Origin: Candidatus Nitrosopelagicus sp. | GTDB taxonomy: Archaea > Thermoproteota > Nitrososphaeria > Nitrososphaerales > Nitrosopumilaceae | DNA: 64,000 nt | NCBI GenBank assembly: GCA_028344575.1 | Contig: JAOMBO010000001.1 | Location: forward strand, 1 to 64,000 | Direction: 5' to 3' | In this document: positions 28,989-39,125 of the stretch, piece after piece | Numbering within the stretch: the first letter of the stretch is position 1 | How the letters are laid out: the number at the start of each line of letters is the position of its first letter | Translations under genes and position numbers: made by a program | The notes under the pieces: model-generated | What the model was told of the DNA's origin: nothing | The model's database searches: none | Seen by the model: the letters and a program-made list of their open reading frames with translations, nothing else

Positions 28989-30587
28989 CTAAAATATCTC
29001 CTTTGGTCTATATTCACCAAATACTTCCCGTAACGTGTTACTGATTTCTCCGGTTGTAGCATATGTTTTAACAGAATCAAGTATGAATGGCATGATATTC
29101 TTATCAGTCTCTGCTGCTGCCTGTAATTTTGATAATGCAGTATTAGTTTTTTTGTTATCTCTAGATTTTCGTAATGCCTTGATTGCCTTTTCTTGTTTTG
29201 CACCAAGCGAATCATCAATTCGTAGCAGTTTTTGTTTTGCCTCAACCTCATCTACAAATTTGTTGACGCCGACTAAAACTCGTGAAGAATCATCAACCTC
29301 TTTTTTGATACGATAAGCATTTTGTCTAATCTCTGCTTGGAAGAATCCTTTTTCTATTGCTTTGAGCGAGCCACCCATTTTATCAATTCTTTTGAGATAC
29401 GCCCATGTTTGTTCTTCAATCTCATCACACAATTCTTCTAGATAATGTGAGCCAGCCATTGGGTCTACTGTTTTTGTAATACCTGATTCAGATGCAACAA
29501 TTTGTTGTGTTCTTAATGCAATTTTTGCAGACTCTTCAGTTGGTAAAGCCAATGCTTCATCTCTTGAATTGGTATGAAGTGATTGAGTTCCCCCCAATAC
29601 TGCAGCCATTGTTTGCATTGCAACACGAACAATGTTGTTATCAGGTTGTTGTGCGGTAAGTGATTCACCACTAGTTTGAGTATGGAATTTTAATTGTAAT
29701 GATTTTTCATTTTTAGCATGGAATCTTTCTTTTAGGATTTTTGCATATACTTTTCTTGCAACTCTGAACTTTGCTATTTCTTCAAAGAACTCAATAGTAC
29801 AACAAAAGAAAAATGATAATCTTGGAGCAAACTCATCAATTTTTAATCCCTGTGCGATACATGTTTCAATGTACTCTATGGCATTTGCAATAGTAAATGC
29901 AATTTCTTGTACAGCATTTGATCCTGCTTCTCTTATGTGATAACCAGATATGGAAACAGGATACCATTGTGGAACCTCGGTTGCACAATAACCAATCATA
30001 TCACCGATTATACGCATCGATGGTTCAGGAGGATAGATGTACGTGTTTCTTGCAATGTATTCCTTGAGTATGTCGTTTTGTGTGGTTCCTCGTAATTGTT
30101 TACTTGAGAATCCTTGAGATTGTCCTACGGCAATATAGTATGCAAGTAATGTGGATGCAGTTGCGTTAATTGTCATTGATGTTGAAACTTTACCTAATTC
30201 AATTCCATTGAAAACGGTCTGCATGTCTTTTAGAGATGAAATTGATACACCTACCTTTCCTACCTCACCTTCGGCTTGTGGTGCATCAGGGTCATGGCCA
30301 ATTTGTGTAGGTAAATCAAATGCCATGGATATTCCAGTTTGCCCCTTATCTAACATGAACTTGTATCTCTTGTTACTTTGTGCAGCATCGCCGAATCCAG
30401 CATACTGACGCATAGTCCAAAATCTATCTCGATACATTCCTTGATGAATACCACGTGTGTACGGGAATTTTCCAGGAACTTCTTTTGTTTTCTTTTTAGT
30501 GGATTTTACATAAAATGGCTTAATTGGAATACTAGAATCGGTAACGTATTGTTTTTCTGCTAATTTTGTTTTCTTTTTCGCGGCCAT
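28989..30587 (-). CDS. Methylmalonyl-CoA mutase large subunit (catalytic)
   Basis: FPYTRGIHQGMYRDRFWTMRQYAGFGDA; DLPTQIGHDPDAPQAEGEVGKVGVSI. Confidence 0.95.
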   Translation of the reverse strand: MAAKKKTKLAEKQYVTDSSIPIKPFYVKSTKKKTKEVPGKFPYTRGIHQGMYRDRFWTMRQYAGFGDAAQSNKRYKFMLDKGQTGISMAFDLPTQIGHDPDAPQAEGEVGKVGVSISSLKDMQTVFNGIELGKVSTSMTINATASTLLAYYIAVGQSQGFSSKQLRGTTQNDILKEYIARNTYIYPPEPSMRIIGDMIGYCATEVPQWYPVSISGYHIREAGSNAVQEIAFTIANAIEYIETCIAQGLKIDEFAPRLSFFFCCTIEFFEEIAKFRVARKVYAKILKERFHAKNEKSLQLKFHTQTSGESLTAQQPDNNIVRVAMQTMAAVLGGTQSLHTNSRDEALALPTEESAKIALRTQQIVASESGITKTVDPMAGSHYLEELCDEIEEQTWAYLKRIDKMGGSLKAIEKGFFQAEIRQNAYRIKKEVDDSSRVLVGVNKFVDEVEAKQKLLRIDDSLGAKQEKAIKALRKSRDNKKTNTALSKLQAAAETDKNIMPFILDSVKTYATTGEISNTLREVFGEYRPKEIF

Positions 30588-30593
30588 ATTTTA

Positions 30594-31511
30594 TCACTTT
30601 ATGAAATTTTTTGTCAGCTTGTCTGCTGCCTCAAACGGATCCATTTTTTTTTCTTGTACCTTTTTCAAATATGAAGAAAATGACTTGTTTTTACCAATCA
30701 TTATTGAAATTTCCTGTCTAACGTTATTTAAAATAATATCTTCCAATTCAGATTTTAGGCGAGTTTTCTCAGAACTCTTTTTATCCTTTATTTTTTGTTT
30801 CATTAATTCCTTTAATTTTGAAGCTAACTCTTTGATTCCTTTATTTTTCTTTACAGATGTTTTGAGAATTACGGCTTCATCTTCTGCAGTTCCAATAAAA
30901 TCTTGTAATGCCTGAAATAGTTGGGTTGCACCATCCAAGTCACTTTTGTTTACCAAATAGATATCACCAATTTCGGTAATTCCTGCTTTTATGGTTTGAA
31001 TGCTATCTCCAGTATGAGGATTAAATGTAACAACGGTGATGTCTGCAATTTTTGAAATGTCAACTTCTGTTTGTCCCGCTCCAACACTTTCAATTATGAT
31101 TGGATTAAATCCTGCATATTCCAGTACACGTAAACTGTTTCTTACGGAATGTGCTATTGCACCTGTTGCACCACGAGATGCAATACTTCGAATGTATGTT
31201 CCAGTATCAGTTGATTCAGACATTCTAACTCGATCACCTAAGATAGCACCACCTGTAACATGGCTAGTAGGATCGACTGCCAATACAGCAGGTTTTAGTT
31301 TTAATTTTTTCATCTCCATGGATAATTTGTTTATGAGAGATGATTTTCCAGCACCTGCAGGTCCTGTGATTCCTATAACAATTGCCTTGCCAGAGGTTTT
31401 GTATATTTTTTTAATTAATTTTCGTGCCTCTTTGGGATCATTTTCCATTATAGAAATAGCCTTTGCGATAGCACCTCTCTTTGCTTTTTTTAAATCTGGA
31501 AGCATTGCCAT
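30594..31511 (-). CDS. MeaB/ArgK-type GTPase, mutase chaperone
   Basis: GITGPAGAGKSSLINKL, AVDPTSHVTGGAILGDRVRM, NKSDLDGA; start probably 31511. Confidence 0.93.
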   Translation of the reverse strand: MAMLPDLKKAKRGAIAKAISIMENDPKEARKLIKKIYKTSGKAIVIGITGPAGAGKSSLINKLSMEMKKLKLKPAVLAVDPTSHVTGGAILGDRVRMSESTDTGTYIRSIASRGATGAIAHSVRNSLRVLEYAGFNPIIIESVGAGQTEVDISKIADITVVTFNPHTGDSIQTIKAGITEIGDIYLVNKSDLDGATQLFQALQDFIGTAEDEAVILKTSVKKNKGIKELASKLKELMKQKIKDKKSSEKTRLKSELEDIILNNVRQEISIMIGKNKSFSSYLKKVQEKKMDPFEAADKLTKNFIK

Positions 31512-31559
31512 ACAAAACCGTCTCACCCCTTGATTAAAAATCTTAGATTACAGAAGTCT

Positions 31560-32822
31560 CTAGGAAGACTTAGTTTTATTGAATATCACTATACCAATAG
31601 AAATTGAAAGAAACACAATTAACGGTATGAACCTATATGGTAGAATTACATAGAAATCAGTCAAAAGCGCCACTAATGGACCTGCTAGTAATAGACTAGG
31701 TATGAAAAATAACATTGATTCAGCATGTCTTATTCCATTTCGGGCAGCAAAAAATAATCCAATTGTAACAGGCATTATCAATATAAGAAGTATGGAATCA
31801 AAACGCATCTGCGATGAAAAATCAGACAGACTATTTATGAAACGAATAGGATCAATTTGGATTATATCATCATAAATGGTATTACCTATTGAAAATAATC
31901 CCAGCGTTAGAAAAATTATAATTACATATGAAATGAGAATTTTGATTTTGGTTGAACGATTGTTTTCAGAATTAAGTACATAGTACGCATTCAAAATTAA
32001 GAACGGAGTAGAAAATGCTTTTGAGAATACAGAAAGAAGATAAAATATTCCAGAGAAATGCCATTTTTTATGAATTGTATAAATTGACAAAAGGAAAAAT
32101 GTAACCCATAAATTTTCATATACAGCTATTGTATCATATTCAAGAAATGTGTATCCTTGTATTAAGATAAGCATTGAAACGAGTCCAGCAATTCTTTTAT
32201 TTGAAATTTCAACTGCAATCATTCCAGTAATTACTATTAGAACAATACTAGAAACAAATGGAATTATTTTTATGTTGTTTAGATAATCTTGAGAAAATCC
32301 CAAAAGAAGCATTCTCACAAATCTACTATTTTGTTCATCTACAATAATATCACCAGAATTTGTTTCAGGGAAAGTTTCAAGTCCAGCAATTAGAATGCCA
32401 TAATCAGCCCATTGTGTTGATTCATCAATAGATAATTCAGCATATGTGAATGCAACATATACAATAATGATTATAATTCCAGCAATTAATGAATACTTTT
32501 TTGAGATATCAAAATCACGAATTTTGCTAACAAATGAAGAGAGAGATGTGAGTTTGTTTTTCCTATAGACATATCCGAATGAGATTAAAATTATATTACT
32601 TACAATCAATAAAATTGCGTTATTTCCAATCTCAAATGCACCATATTCATCAGTAGTGATACTTCCAAATTGATGTAAAAGTAATCCAGGGAATATTACA
32701 GAAAGTAAACTAATTCCAACCATGATTAATGCAAAAATAAACATGAATCCTAGAGAAAATTTCATGTCTTTCACAAATAGAACGATATTAAAAATTGATG
32801 TAAAGAAAGATTTTAAAGCCAA
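31560..32822 (-). CDS. Polytopic membrane protein, GT-C glycosyltransferase-like
   Basis: About 10 hydrophobic segments; acidic motif in first extracytosolic loop (DESTQWADYG). Confidence 0.5.
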   Translation of the reverse strand: MALKSFFTSIFNIVLFVKDMKFSLGFMFIFALIMVGISLLSVIFPGLLLHQFGSITTDEYGAFEIGNNAILLIVSNIILISFGYVYRKNKLTSLSSFVSKIRDFDISKKYSLIAGIIIIIVYVAFTYAELSIDESTQWADYGILIAGLETFPETNSGDIIVDEQNSRFVRMLLLGFSQDYLNNIKIIPFVSSIVLIVITGMIAVEISNKRIAGLVSMLILIQGYTFLEYDTIAVYENLWVTFFLLSIYTIHKKWHFSGIFYLLSVFSKAFSTPFLILNAYYVLNSENNRSTKIKILISYVIIIFLTLGLFSIGNTIYDDIIQIDPIRFINSLSDFSSQMRFDSILLILIMPVTIGLFFAARNGIRHAESMLFFIPSLLLAGPLVALLTDFYVILPYRFIPLIVFLSISIGIVIFNKTKSS

Positions 32823-32839
32823 ATTTTAAGAATTAAATC

Positions 32840-33262
32840 ATGAAGCAAAAGGTGCAATCACGACGAGTCAAAATCCTAGTTGCAAAATTGGGTCTAGACG
32901 GTCATGATAGAGGCGCTCTAATCCTATGTAGAGCATTCAGAGATGCAGGAATGGAGGTAATCTATTCAGGATTATTTGCAACACCAGACAGAATTGCCCA
33001 AATTGTAGAAGATGAAGATGCAGACGCTGTTGCCTTAAGTTTGCTTAATGGGGCTCACGGAACATTATTTCCAAGAGTTGTAAAAGAATTGAAAAAGAAA
33101 AAGATCAACGATGTGCTTGTTGTCGGAGGAGGAGTAATACCTGAAGAAGATAAAAAAGCATTAGAAAAATCAGGAGTTACAGGAAACTTTGGTCCAGGAA
33201 CATCACTAGATTTGATAATTGAACACATTACAAAAGGCGTTTCTAAACTAAGAAAATTATAA
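32840..33262 (+). CDS. Methylmalonyl-CoA mutase cobalamin-binding subunit
   Basis: KILVAKLGLDGHDRGALILCRAFRDAGMEVIYSG (DxHxxG), VVGGGVIPEED. Confidence 0.95.
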   Translation: MKQKVQSRRVKILVAKLGLDGHDRGALILCRAFRDAGMEVIYSGLFATPDRIAQIVEDEDADAVALSLLNGAHGTLFPRVVKELKKKKINDVLVVGGGVIPEEDKKALEKSGVTGNFGPGTSLDLIIEHITKGVSKLRKL

Positions 33263-33264
33263 GT

Positions 33265-34263
33265 TTATTCAGTAGAATCAGGCCACATCATCTTTCTCAT
33301 CTGTTTTCCTACAGTTTCGATTTGATGACCATCCAAGTCTTTCATGTATTTATCAAATGCAGCCTTTCCTTCATTTTGATAATTATCAATCCATTCTTTG
33401 TTGAATGTTCCGTCTTGAATCATTGTTAGAACTTTTTTCATGTTTGCTTTTGTATCAGGTGTCATTACCATTGGACCTCTTGTTAATCCACCGTATCTTG
33501 CAGTCTCTGAAACACGTCTCCACATTCCATTAATTCCATATCTTTGAATCATGTCTACAATTAATTTTAATTCGTGTAATACCTCAAAGTATGCAATTTC
33601 TGGTTGATAGCCTGCTTCTACTAAAGTTTCAAATGCGTTAACTACCATTGATGCAGAACCTCCGCATAAATCAGCTTGTTCTCCAAACCAGTCAGTTTCT
33701 ACTTCTTCTTTGAATGTTGTTTGTATTAATCCTGCACGTGCACTACCAATTGCTTTTGCAATTCCTAATGTTCTATCCCATGCTTTTCCGGTTTTATCTT
33801 GTTCCACTGCAACAATTGATGGAGTTCCAAAGTTTTGGAGATATGTCTCTCTAACTTTAGAGCCAGGACCTTTTGGTGCAACCATTATTAGATCAACGTT
33901 TTCTGGTGCGTCAATCCATTTCCAGTAAATTGCTGCTGCGTGTGAAAATGATAATGCTTTTCCATCAGATAGGTTTGGGCCAATCTCTTCTTTGTACACT
34001 TTGGCTTGAACCATATCAGGAATTAAAATATGAACAATGTCTGCTTTTTTTGTGGCATCAGCTACTGACATGACTTCATGACCATCATCTTTTGCTTTTT
34101 GCCAAGTTGGACTACCCTCTTTTAGACCAACAATAACTTTGAGACCTGAGTCTTTCATGTTGTTTGCCTGTGCATCACCTTGGATACCATATCCAATTAC
34201 TGCTACAGTTTGGTCTTTGATAGGGTCAAGACTAATGTCTGCGTCTTTCCATGTCTTTGCCAT
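33265..34263 (-). CDS. ilvC: Ketol-acid reductoisomerase
   Basis: VAVIGYGIQGDAQANNMKDSGLKV, MVAPKGPGSKVRETY; start probably MAKTWKDAD at 34263. Confidence 0.96.
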   Translation of the reverse strand: MAKTWKDADISLDPIKDQTVAVIGYGIQGDAQANNMKDSGLKVIVGLKEGSPTWQKAKDDGHEVMSVADATKKADIVHILIPDMVQAKVYKEEIGPNLSDGKALSFSHAAAIYWKWIDAPENVDLIMVAPKGPGSKVRETYLQNFGTPSIVAVEQDKTGKAWDRTLGIAKAIGSARAGLIQTTFKEEVETDWFGEQADLCGGSASMVVNAFETLVEAGYQPEIAYFEVLHELKLIVDMIQRYGINGMWRRVSETARYGGLTRGPMVMTPDTKANMKKVLTMIQDGTFNKEWIDNYQNEGKAAFDKYMKDLDGHQIETVGKQMRKMMWPDSTE

Positions 34264-34311
34264 ACTAAAATTCAAAGTCAATTACATATAATCTATGCAA
34301 TAATCAAGTTC

Positions 34312-34551
34312 ATGATTACAGATAATCCAAAATTTGTAAAGTTACTAATAATTGCAATATTTGCAATTGTGGTTCCTCTCAGCATTATAGGAATTAACAT
34401 GTATGAGAAAAACGTTACAAATCCTCGAATATGGGAGGGATGGACATGTAGTGAAATGGAGAAATTTGCGTTAGAAGATAGAGATGATAGTCTAAACGAT
34501 TATCAGGCAAGTAAATTTCATGAGGATTTGTCAGAATGTCTTGCTAGGTAA
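34312..34551 (+). CDS. Small N-terminally TM-anchored protein
   Basis: MITDNPKFVKLLIIAIFAIVVPLSIIGIN...; internal start of track ORF 34180..34551. Confidence 0.6.
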   Translation: MITDNPKFVKLLIIAIFAIVVPLSIIGINMYEKNVTNPRIWEGWTCSEMEKFALEDRDDSLNDYQASKFHEDLSECLAR

Positions 34552-34671
34552 TTATAAAGTAATTATTTTTTTGCAACTTGCACACTGAACCTTTACTCCG
34601 TTATCTTCTAGTCTTTCAAATTTTTTAGAACCACATTCAGGACATATGGGACATGCTCTTGCAGGTGTCAT
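34552..34671 (-). CDS. 39-aa zinc-ribbon protein
   Basis: Manual translation MTPARACPICPECGSKKFERLEDNGVKVQCASCKKIITL*; start overlaps stop of 34668..35585. Confidence 0.7.
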   Translation of the reverse strand: MTPARACPICPECGSKKFERLEDNGVKVQCASCKKIITL

Positions 34672-35585
34672 TGCGGTGTACCGCTTCCAATTATACGAAC
34701 CGTGTTTGATTCAGGTTTTAGTAGTACACATACATCATCAGGCATTACAATAACCGGTTTTTCAAATGTAAGTTTCATAGGAGATACGGATGCAAACTTT
34801 GCAGCCTTTATCTGAAGACCTACACTTACAAGACACATTTGGTTTTCTGCTAAAGTTGACTTGAAAAACTGATTTTGTTTATAGTCTATAGTAATTTCGG
34901 TTACTGTTTTGATTGAAGTGTCATTTGATAAAACATCGCCACGAGTTATCTCATCGTGTTTGATATTTTTGAGAGATAGCCCAACTCTAGCAGGAGAAAC
35001 AGATTCTTTGACATCATCATCATGCATCTGAATTGATTTTACCATCGCTTCAATTTCAGAGGGAAAGTGCTGAATCTTATCATATTGAGTAATTTTTCCA
35101 GATAGAACCTTCCCTAATGCCACGGTTCCCACACCTTTGACATCAAATGTATGATCAATTACAATACTGGTACTTCCATCTTTTTTTGCAACAGTAAAGT
35201 TTGCTAATTCTTCTTTAATTTTATCATGTTCAACTTTTGTATAGCCTTCAATTACAGTTCCCTTTATCATTAAATCTAATCTAGCCTCATCAACATCATA
35301 TGAATGGGATAAAATTCCATCTTTTTTTCCAAGCGCATCCAGTGCAAGAATTTGTTCACCCGTGAATTTATCTAAAGCATTTACATGAAAGATTACGTAT
35401 TCTGCTAACGCAATTGCCTGAAATAGAGGTTGGATTTTTTCGGGAAATCCATTTGGAGTTACAAATGTGTAAATTTTTTCCGCTTCTTTTCTATCAAATA
35501 ATGTTAGATCAGTAGACGTACCTTTTTTGCCAAAATCAGTTGCAATTGATTGGTCACCTAAGATTACAAAATTTACAGACTCCAT
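34668..35585 (-). CDS. EF-Tu/SelB-like translation-factor protein with degenerate G domain (pseudo-GTPase)
   Basis: GVGTVALGKVLSGKITQYDKIQHFP domain-II-like signature and downstream beta-barrel; no GHVDHGKT-type P-loop. Confidence 0.7.
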   Translation of the reverse strand: MESVNFVILGDQSIATDFGKKGTSTDLTLFDRKEAEKIYTFVTPNGFPEKIQPLFQAIALAEYVIFHVNALDKFTGEQILALDALGKKDGILSHSYDVDEARLDLMIKGTVIEGYTKVEHDKIKEELANFTVAKKDGSTSIVIDHTFDVKGVGTVALGKVLSGKITQYDKIQHFPSEIEAMVKSIQMHDDDVKESVSPARVGLSLKNIKHDEITRGDVLSNDTSIKTVTEITIDYKQNQFFKSTLAENQMCLVSVGLQIKAAKFASVSPMKLTFEKPVIVMPDDVCVLLKPESNTVRIIGSGTPQ

Positions 35586-35600
35586 TGATAACCACTAATT

Positions 35601-36821
35601 TTATCCAGAGGCTTTCTTTGTTGCGCTTACTAGTGAAATAACATCTCTATCTCGCAACTGATAATGGGTTGGCAATCTAAGATTGTACCTCAAATCTTTT
35701 GCATGTAATAATCCCTTTGATAATCCGGTGTGAATTTCATTTGCCAAGTCTTTTACGGTTGCTCCATCTTTGAGTAAAATCAAATCAGGAAGTATGTGTC
35801 CTTTTTTATCAGAAAGTTTATTCTCATCAGCGACTGGGTAAACTGCATTCATTTTTAATAATTTGAAGACGGTGACATTTATTGCAAATTGAACTCCAGT
35901 TCGCATATATTCACCCATGATATCTTGTTTGATGAAATTAAGTGCGTTTGTTTGTTTATCGTTTAATTCTTCAGGTTTAACAATATCAAACTGCTCAGAT
36001 CCTGGAGAATATTTTATCAAATCTTGCTGTTCTGCACGTCTTAGAGTTAACTCACTATCAGCACTTGCAGGAACAGTGATGACTTCATTATATCGTTCAC
36101 GAAGACGATTAAAGTTTTTGTCAGCACCAGGAACATCAATTTTGTTTGCAACTATGAGAGTAGGTTTTGAAATTTTACGTAAGATTTTTGCAAATTCTTT
36201 TGTTTGACCCATATCAAAGTCATCAAAAGCAATTTCTTCTAAATTTGTAGTTTTTAGTGCCTGAATTACATGTGATTTTTTAACACCAATTCCTTGGTAT
36301 AGTTCAGTTAATGCATCAACTTGGTCTGTGCCATCACGAATATTTTTAGAAAGTTTATCTCGATTTCCTTCCAGAATTTTTTGGTACCACATTACCAACT
36401 CTTCTTCAATATCAGCAAAGTCAGATACAGGATCACCAGAACCAGGTTCAGTTATTTTTCCTGTTGCATCAATACTTCCAGAACAATCAACAACATGTAA
36501 CAACGCATCAGATTGTGCAGCAATAGAGAGAAATTGGTTTCCCAATCCCTTTCCTTTCCATGCATCTTTGATTAATCCAGGTAAATCAATTAATTCAATA
36601 GGAATGTAACGCCATCCATCAACACATTTTGAATTGTTTGGTTCATCTTGGACATTAAACTCCATATGAACACACAGAGTAATTGCCTGACCAGTTCCTG
36701 TTTGTGGTTTTTTTGTTGTAAATGGATATGTGGAAATTTCAGTAGATGCTAATGTTGCAGAATTAAAGAAGGTAGTTTTGCCAGTATTTGTTTTACCTAT
36801 AATTCCAATCTTTATCGCCAT
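35601..36821 (-). CDS. OBG/YchF-type GTPase with C-terminal TGS domain
   Basis: IGIIGKTNTGKTTFFNSATLA, DLPGLI, NKIDVPG, C-terminal LRLPTHYQLRDRDVISL. Confidence 0.88.
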   Translation of the reverse strand: MAIKIGIIGKTNTGKTTFFNSATLASTEISTYPFTTKKPQTGTGQAITLCVHMEFNVQDEPNNSKCVDGWRYIPIELIDLPGLIKDAWKGKGLGNQFLSIAAQSDALLHVVDCSGSIDATGKITEPGSGDPVSDFADIEEELVMWYQKILEGNRDKLSKNIRDGTDQVDALTELYQGIGVKKSHVIQALKTTNLEEIAFDDFDMGQTKEFAKILRKISKPTLIVANKIDVPGADKNFNRLRERYNEVITVPASADSELTLRRAEQQDLIKYSPGSEQFDIVKPEELNDKQTNALNFIKQDIMGEYMRTGVQFAINVTVFKLLKMNAVYPVADENKLSDKKGHILPDLILLKDGATVKDLANEIHTGLSKGLLHAKDLRYNLRLPTHYQLRDRDVISLVSATKKASG

Positions 36822-36853
36822 GAATTATTTTCCATTTTATTGTATTTATCTGA

Positions 36854-37219
36854 TTATTTTTTGAGTTTGTTTTCTATATTTGATATTGAATTTTGAATTT
36901 CTTTTAGATTCCATTTAATCTCATCTAATTCTTCAGGAGTGATTTCATCATGCCATTTTTCAAGCATTGTTTTTGTGATTTCAGTACAATTGTACAAAAT
37001 GGCCCAGTATGGATGATGTTCTGCAGTTGTGTATGCCAATTCTGCCGCATCATCTACTCCAAGTTTTGCTCTTGCGACAGAATCCATTTTTTCACCAAAA
37101 ATTTTCACAGAGTCATATTCGAGATTTGATTCCATCTTTATCTGAGTCTGTTTTTTCTCAAATTTTTCTACTAAAAGTTGAAGCTCGTCATAAAATGCTT
37201 GAAATGAATTATCAGACAT
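36854..37219 (-). CDS. Conserved-looking hypothetical protein
   Basis: 121-aa ORF in compact co-directional gene run. Confidence 0.65.
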   Translation of the reverse strand: MSDNSFQAFYDELQLLVEKFEKKQTQIKMESNLEYDSVKIFGEKMDSVARAKLGVDDAAELAYTTAEHHPYWAILYNCTEITKTMLEKWHDEITPEELDEIKWNLKEIQNSISNIENKLKK

Positions 37220-37629
37220 TATGATAACCGACTATGTTCTGCCAACATGCATCTATTGTAAACAACATCAATTCCAGCATCTTTTGCTAGTTTTTCTGCT
37301 TCTTCATTATGAATTCCCTCTTGAAGCCAAATGACTTTGGGTTTTTTCTTTATTGCTTCTTTTATGATTGGCATTACCTGATCTGATGGTCGAAATACAT
37401 CTACAATGTCAACATCATCAGGCACATCTGTAATCACATCATAGCACTGTTTTTTCAGTATAACATCTGCATTTGGATTTACAGGAGTGATGTCATATCC
37501 ATTTTCATGTAGATATTTTGGTACATAATGTGCAGCCTTGTCGGGATTCTTTGACATTCCCACTACAGCAATTTTTTTCATCTTTAAAATTTCTAAAATT
37601 TCTTTATCTGAATGAGGATCTTCTTCCAT
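37219..37629 (-). CDS. CoA-binding domain protein (CoA_binding_2 type)
   Basis: IAVVGMSKNPDKAAHYVPKYLHENGYDITPVNPN; YNRCMLAEH. Confidence 0.9.
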   Translation of the reverse strand: MEEDPHSDKEILEILKMKKIAVVGMSKNPDKAAHYVPKYLHENGYDITPVNPNADVILKKQCYDVITDVPDDVDIVDVFRPSDQVMPIIKEAIKKKPKVIWLQEGIHNEEAEKLAKDAGIDVVYNRCMLAEHSRLS

Positions 37630-37660
37630 AGTAGAAAATTATTTTTTTGAACTAATTATA

Positions 37661-37780
37661 CTAATCGTCATGTTCATGCTCTGTTAAATGGCAATCACAA
37701 CTACAAAGCTCAGTGGTATGATTATTTTGGCAATCAATACACTCAAAGTGTCTATGATTTTCACAGCTAGAACAGATCAT
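37661..37780 (-). CDS. 39-aa Cys/His-rich small protein
   Basis: Manual translation MICSSCENHRHFECIDCQNNHTTELCSCDCHLTEHEHDD*; missing from track. Confidence 0.6.
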   Translation of the reverse strand: MICSSCENHRHFECIDCQNNHTTELCSCDCHLTEHEHDD

Positions 37781-37860
37781 AAATAACTATACAACTACAT
37801 CTTATTTATTATATATCCAAAAAACTTTGGTTATTATTACGATAATGTTCCTTCAAAATT

Positions 37861-38691
37861 GTGGATATTTCTGTAGGACATACACCAGATTCAGATGACG
37901 CATTCATGTTTTATGCAATGTTTACGGGTAAAGTGAAATCAGATGATTTCAATGTCACTCATGTTATAGAAGATATTGAAAAATTGAATAGAAAAGCAAA
38001 GAATCCAGAATTAGATGTTACTGCAGTTTCAGTTCATGCATGTGCACACATTCCAAATTATGTTATGTTAAGAAGCGGCGGAAGTTTTGGAATTAATTAT
38101 GGACCAATCGTTACTGCAACAAAACCTATGACAATTGAGGAGATAAAAAAATCAAAGATTGCAATTCCAGGAGAGATGACTTCCGCATACTTGTTGTTAC
38201 AATTAATGATTGGTAAATTTGATTATGTTGAAATGAACTTTAGTGATATCCCAGAAGCTGTGAGAAGTGGTAAAGTTGATGTTGGATTGGTAATTCATGA
38301 AACACAATTATCATTTGAAGAAGAAGGAATACAAAAAATTCTGGATGTAGGTGAATGGTGGGACAAAGAATCAGGAGGATTGCCAGTTCCATTAGGAGTT
38401 AATGTGATGAATGAAGAACTTGGTCCAGAATTAATTAACAAATTTGACTTGTATTTACAAGAATCCATCAAATTTGCAAGAAATAACATTAAAGATGGAA
38501 TTGATTATGCAATGAAATACAGTAGAGGAAAATCAAGAGAATTGATTGAAAAATTTGTACTCATGTATGTTAATGAGGTAACTGTAGATATGGGAGAACC
38601 AGGAGAAAAGGCTGTAAAATTGATGTTTAAGATGGCAAAAGAAAAGGGACTTGTTCCTGAGTTTGAGTTAAAAATTTCAAAACCACTTTAA
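37861..38691 (+). CDS. MqnA/MqnD-family protein (menaquinone futalosine pathway; MqnD-like)
   Basis: GHTPDSDDAFMFYAM; ELDVTAVSVHACAHI; GVNVMN; GTG start. Confidence 0.75.
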   Translation: MDISVGHTPDSDDAFMFYAMFTGKVKSDDFNVTHVIEDIEKLNRKAKNPELDVTAVSVHACAHIPNYVMLRSGGSFGINYGPIVTATKPMTIEEIKKSKIAIPGEMTSAYLLLQLMIGKFDYVEMNFSDIPEAVRSGKVDVGLVIHETQLSFEEEGIQKILDVGEWWDKESGGLPVPLGVNVMNEELGPELINKFDLYLQESIKFARNNIKDGIDYAMKYSRGKSRELIEKFVLMYVNEVTVDMGEPGEKAVKLMFKMAKEKGLVPEFELKISKPL

Positions 38692-38946
38692 TTATTTTTT
38701 AGAATTTCTAAAAAACGAGGTAACAAACAATGCCATACCTGCCAAGAGAATAACAATTCCAATTGAGAATTCAATTTTCAATCTATTGTGAATTTCTTTT
38801 TGTTCAGATTCCAAGGTCGCATACATTTCAGGCTCAATCTTATCAAAATATTGGATTTGTGGATAATCAAAAAGCATAATGAATGAACCTAGAATCAATA
38901 AAATGATTCCAATGAAAAACCATGTGGGATTTTGTATATGTACCAA
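38692..38946 (-). CDS. Small membrane protein, two TM segments
   Basis: FFIGIILLILGSFIMLFD; IGIVILLAGMALFVTSF. Confidence 0.6.
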   Translation of the reverse strand: MVHIQNPTWFFIGIILLILGSFIMLFDYPQIQYFDKIEPEMYATLESEQKEIHNRLKIEFSIGIVILLAGMALFVTSFFRNSKK

Positions 38947-39018
38947 TTATTTTCTAAAAAAAAGAATCAAAGATAAATTGTTCATATTGCTTATATTCAA
39001 AATTCACTTACTCTATAC

Positions 39019-39090
39019 ATGAAAACAAACCAAAATAATGATTCAACATATGATTACTCTGGACTTTTCATTGATGACGAAGAATTCTAA
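39019..39090 (+). CDS. 23-aa acidic micro-ORF (tentative)
   Basis: Manual translation MKTNQNNDSTYDYSGLFIDDEEF*. Confidence 0.2.
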   Translation: MKTNQNNDSTYDYSGLFIDDEEF

Positions 39091-39125
39091 TTCTGAGCCT
39101 ATCAAGTCAACATCTAGTATTTATT

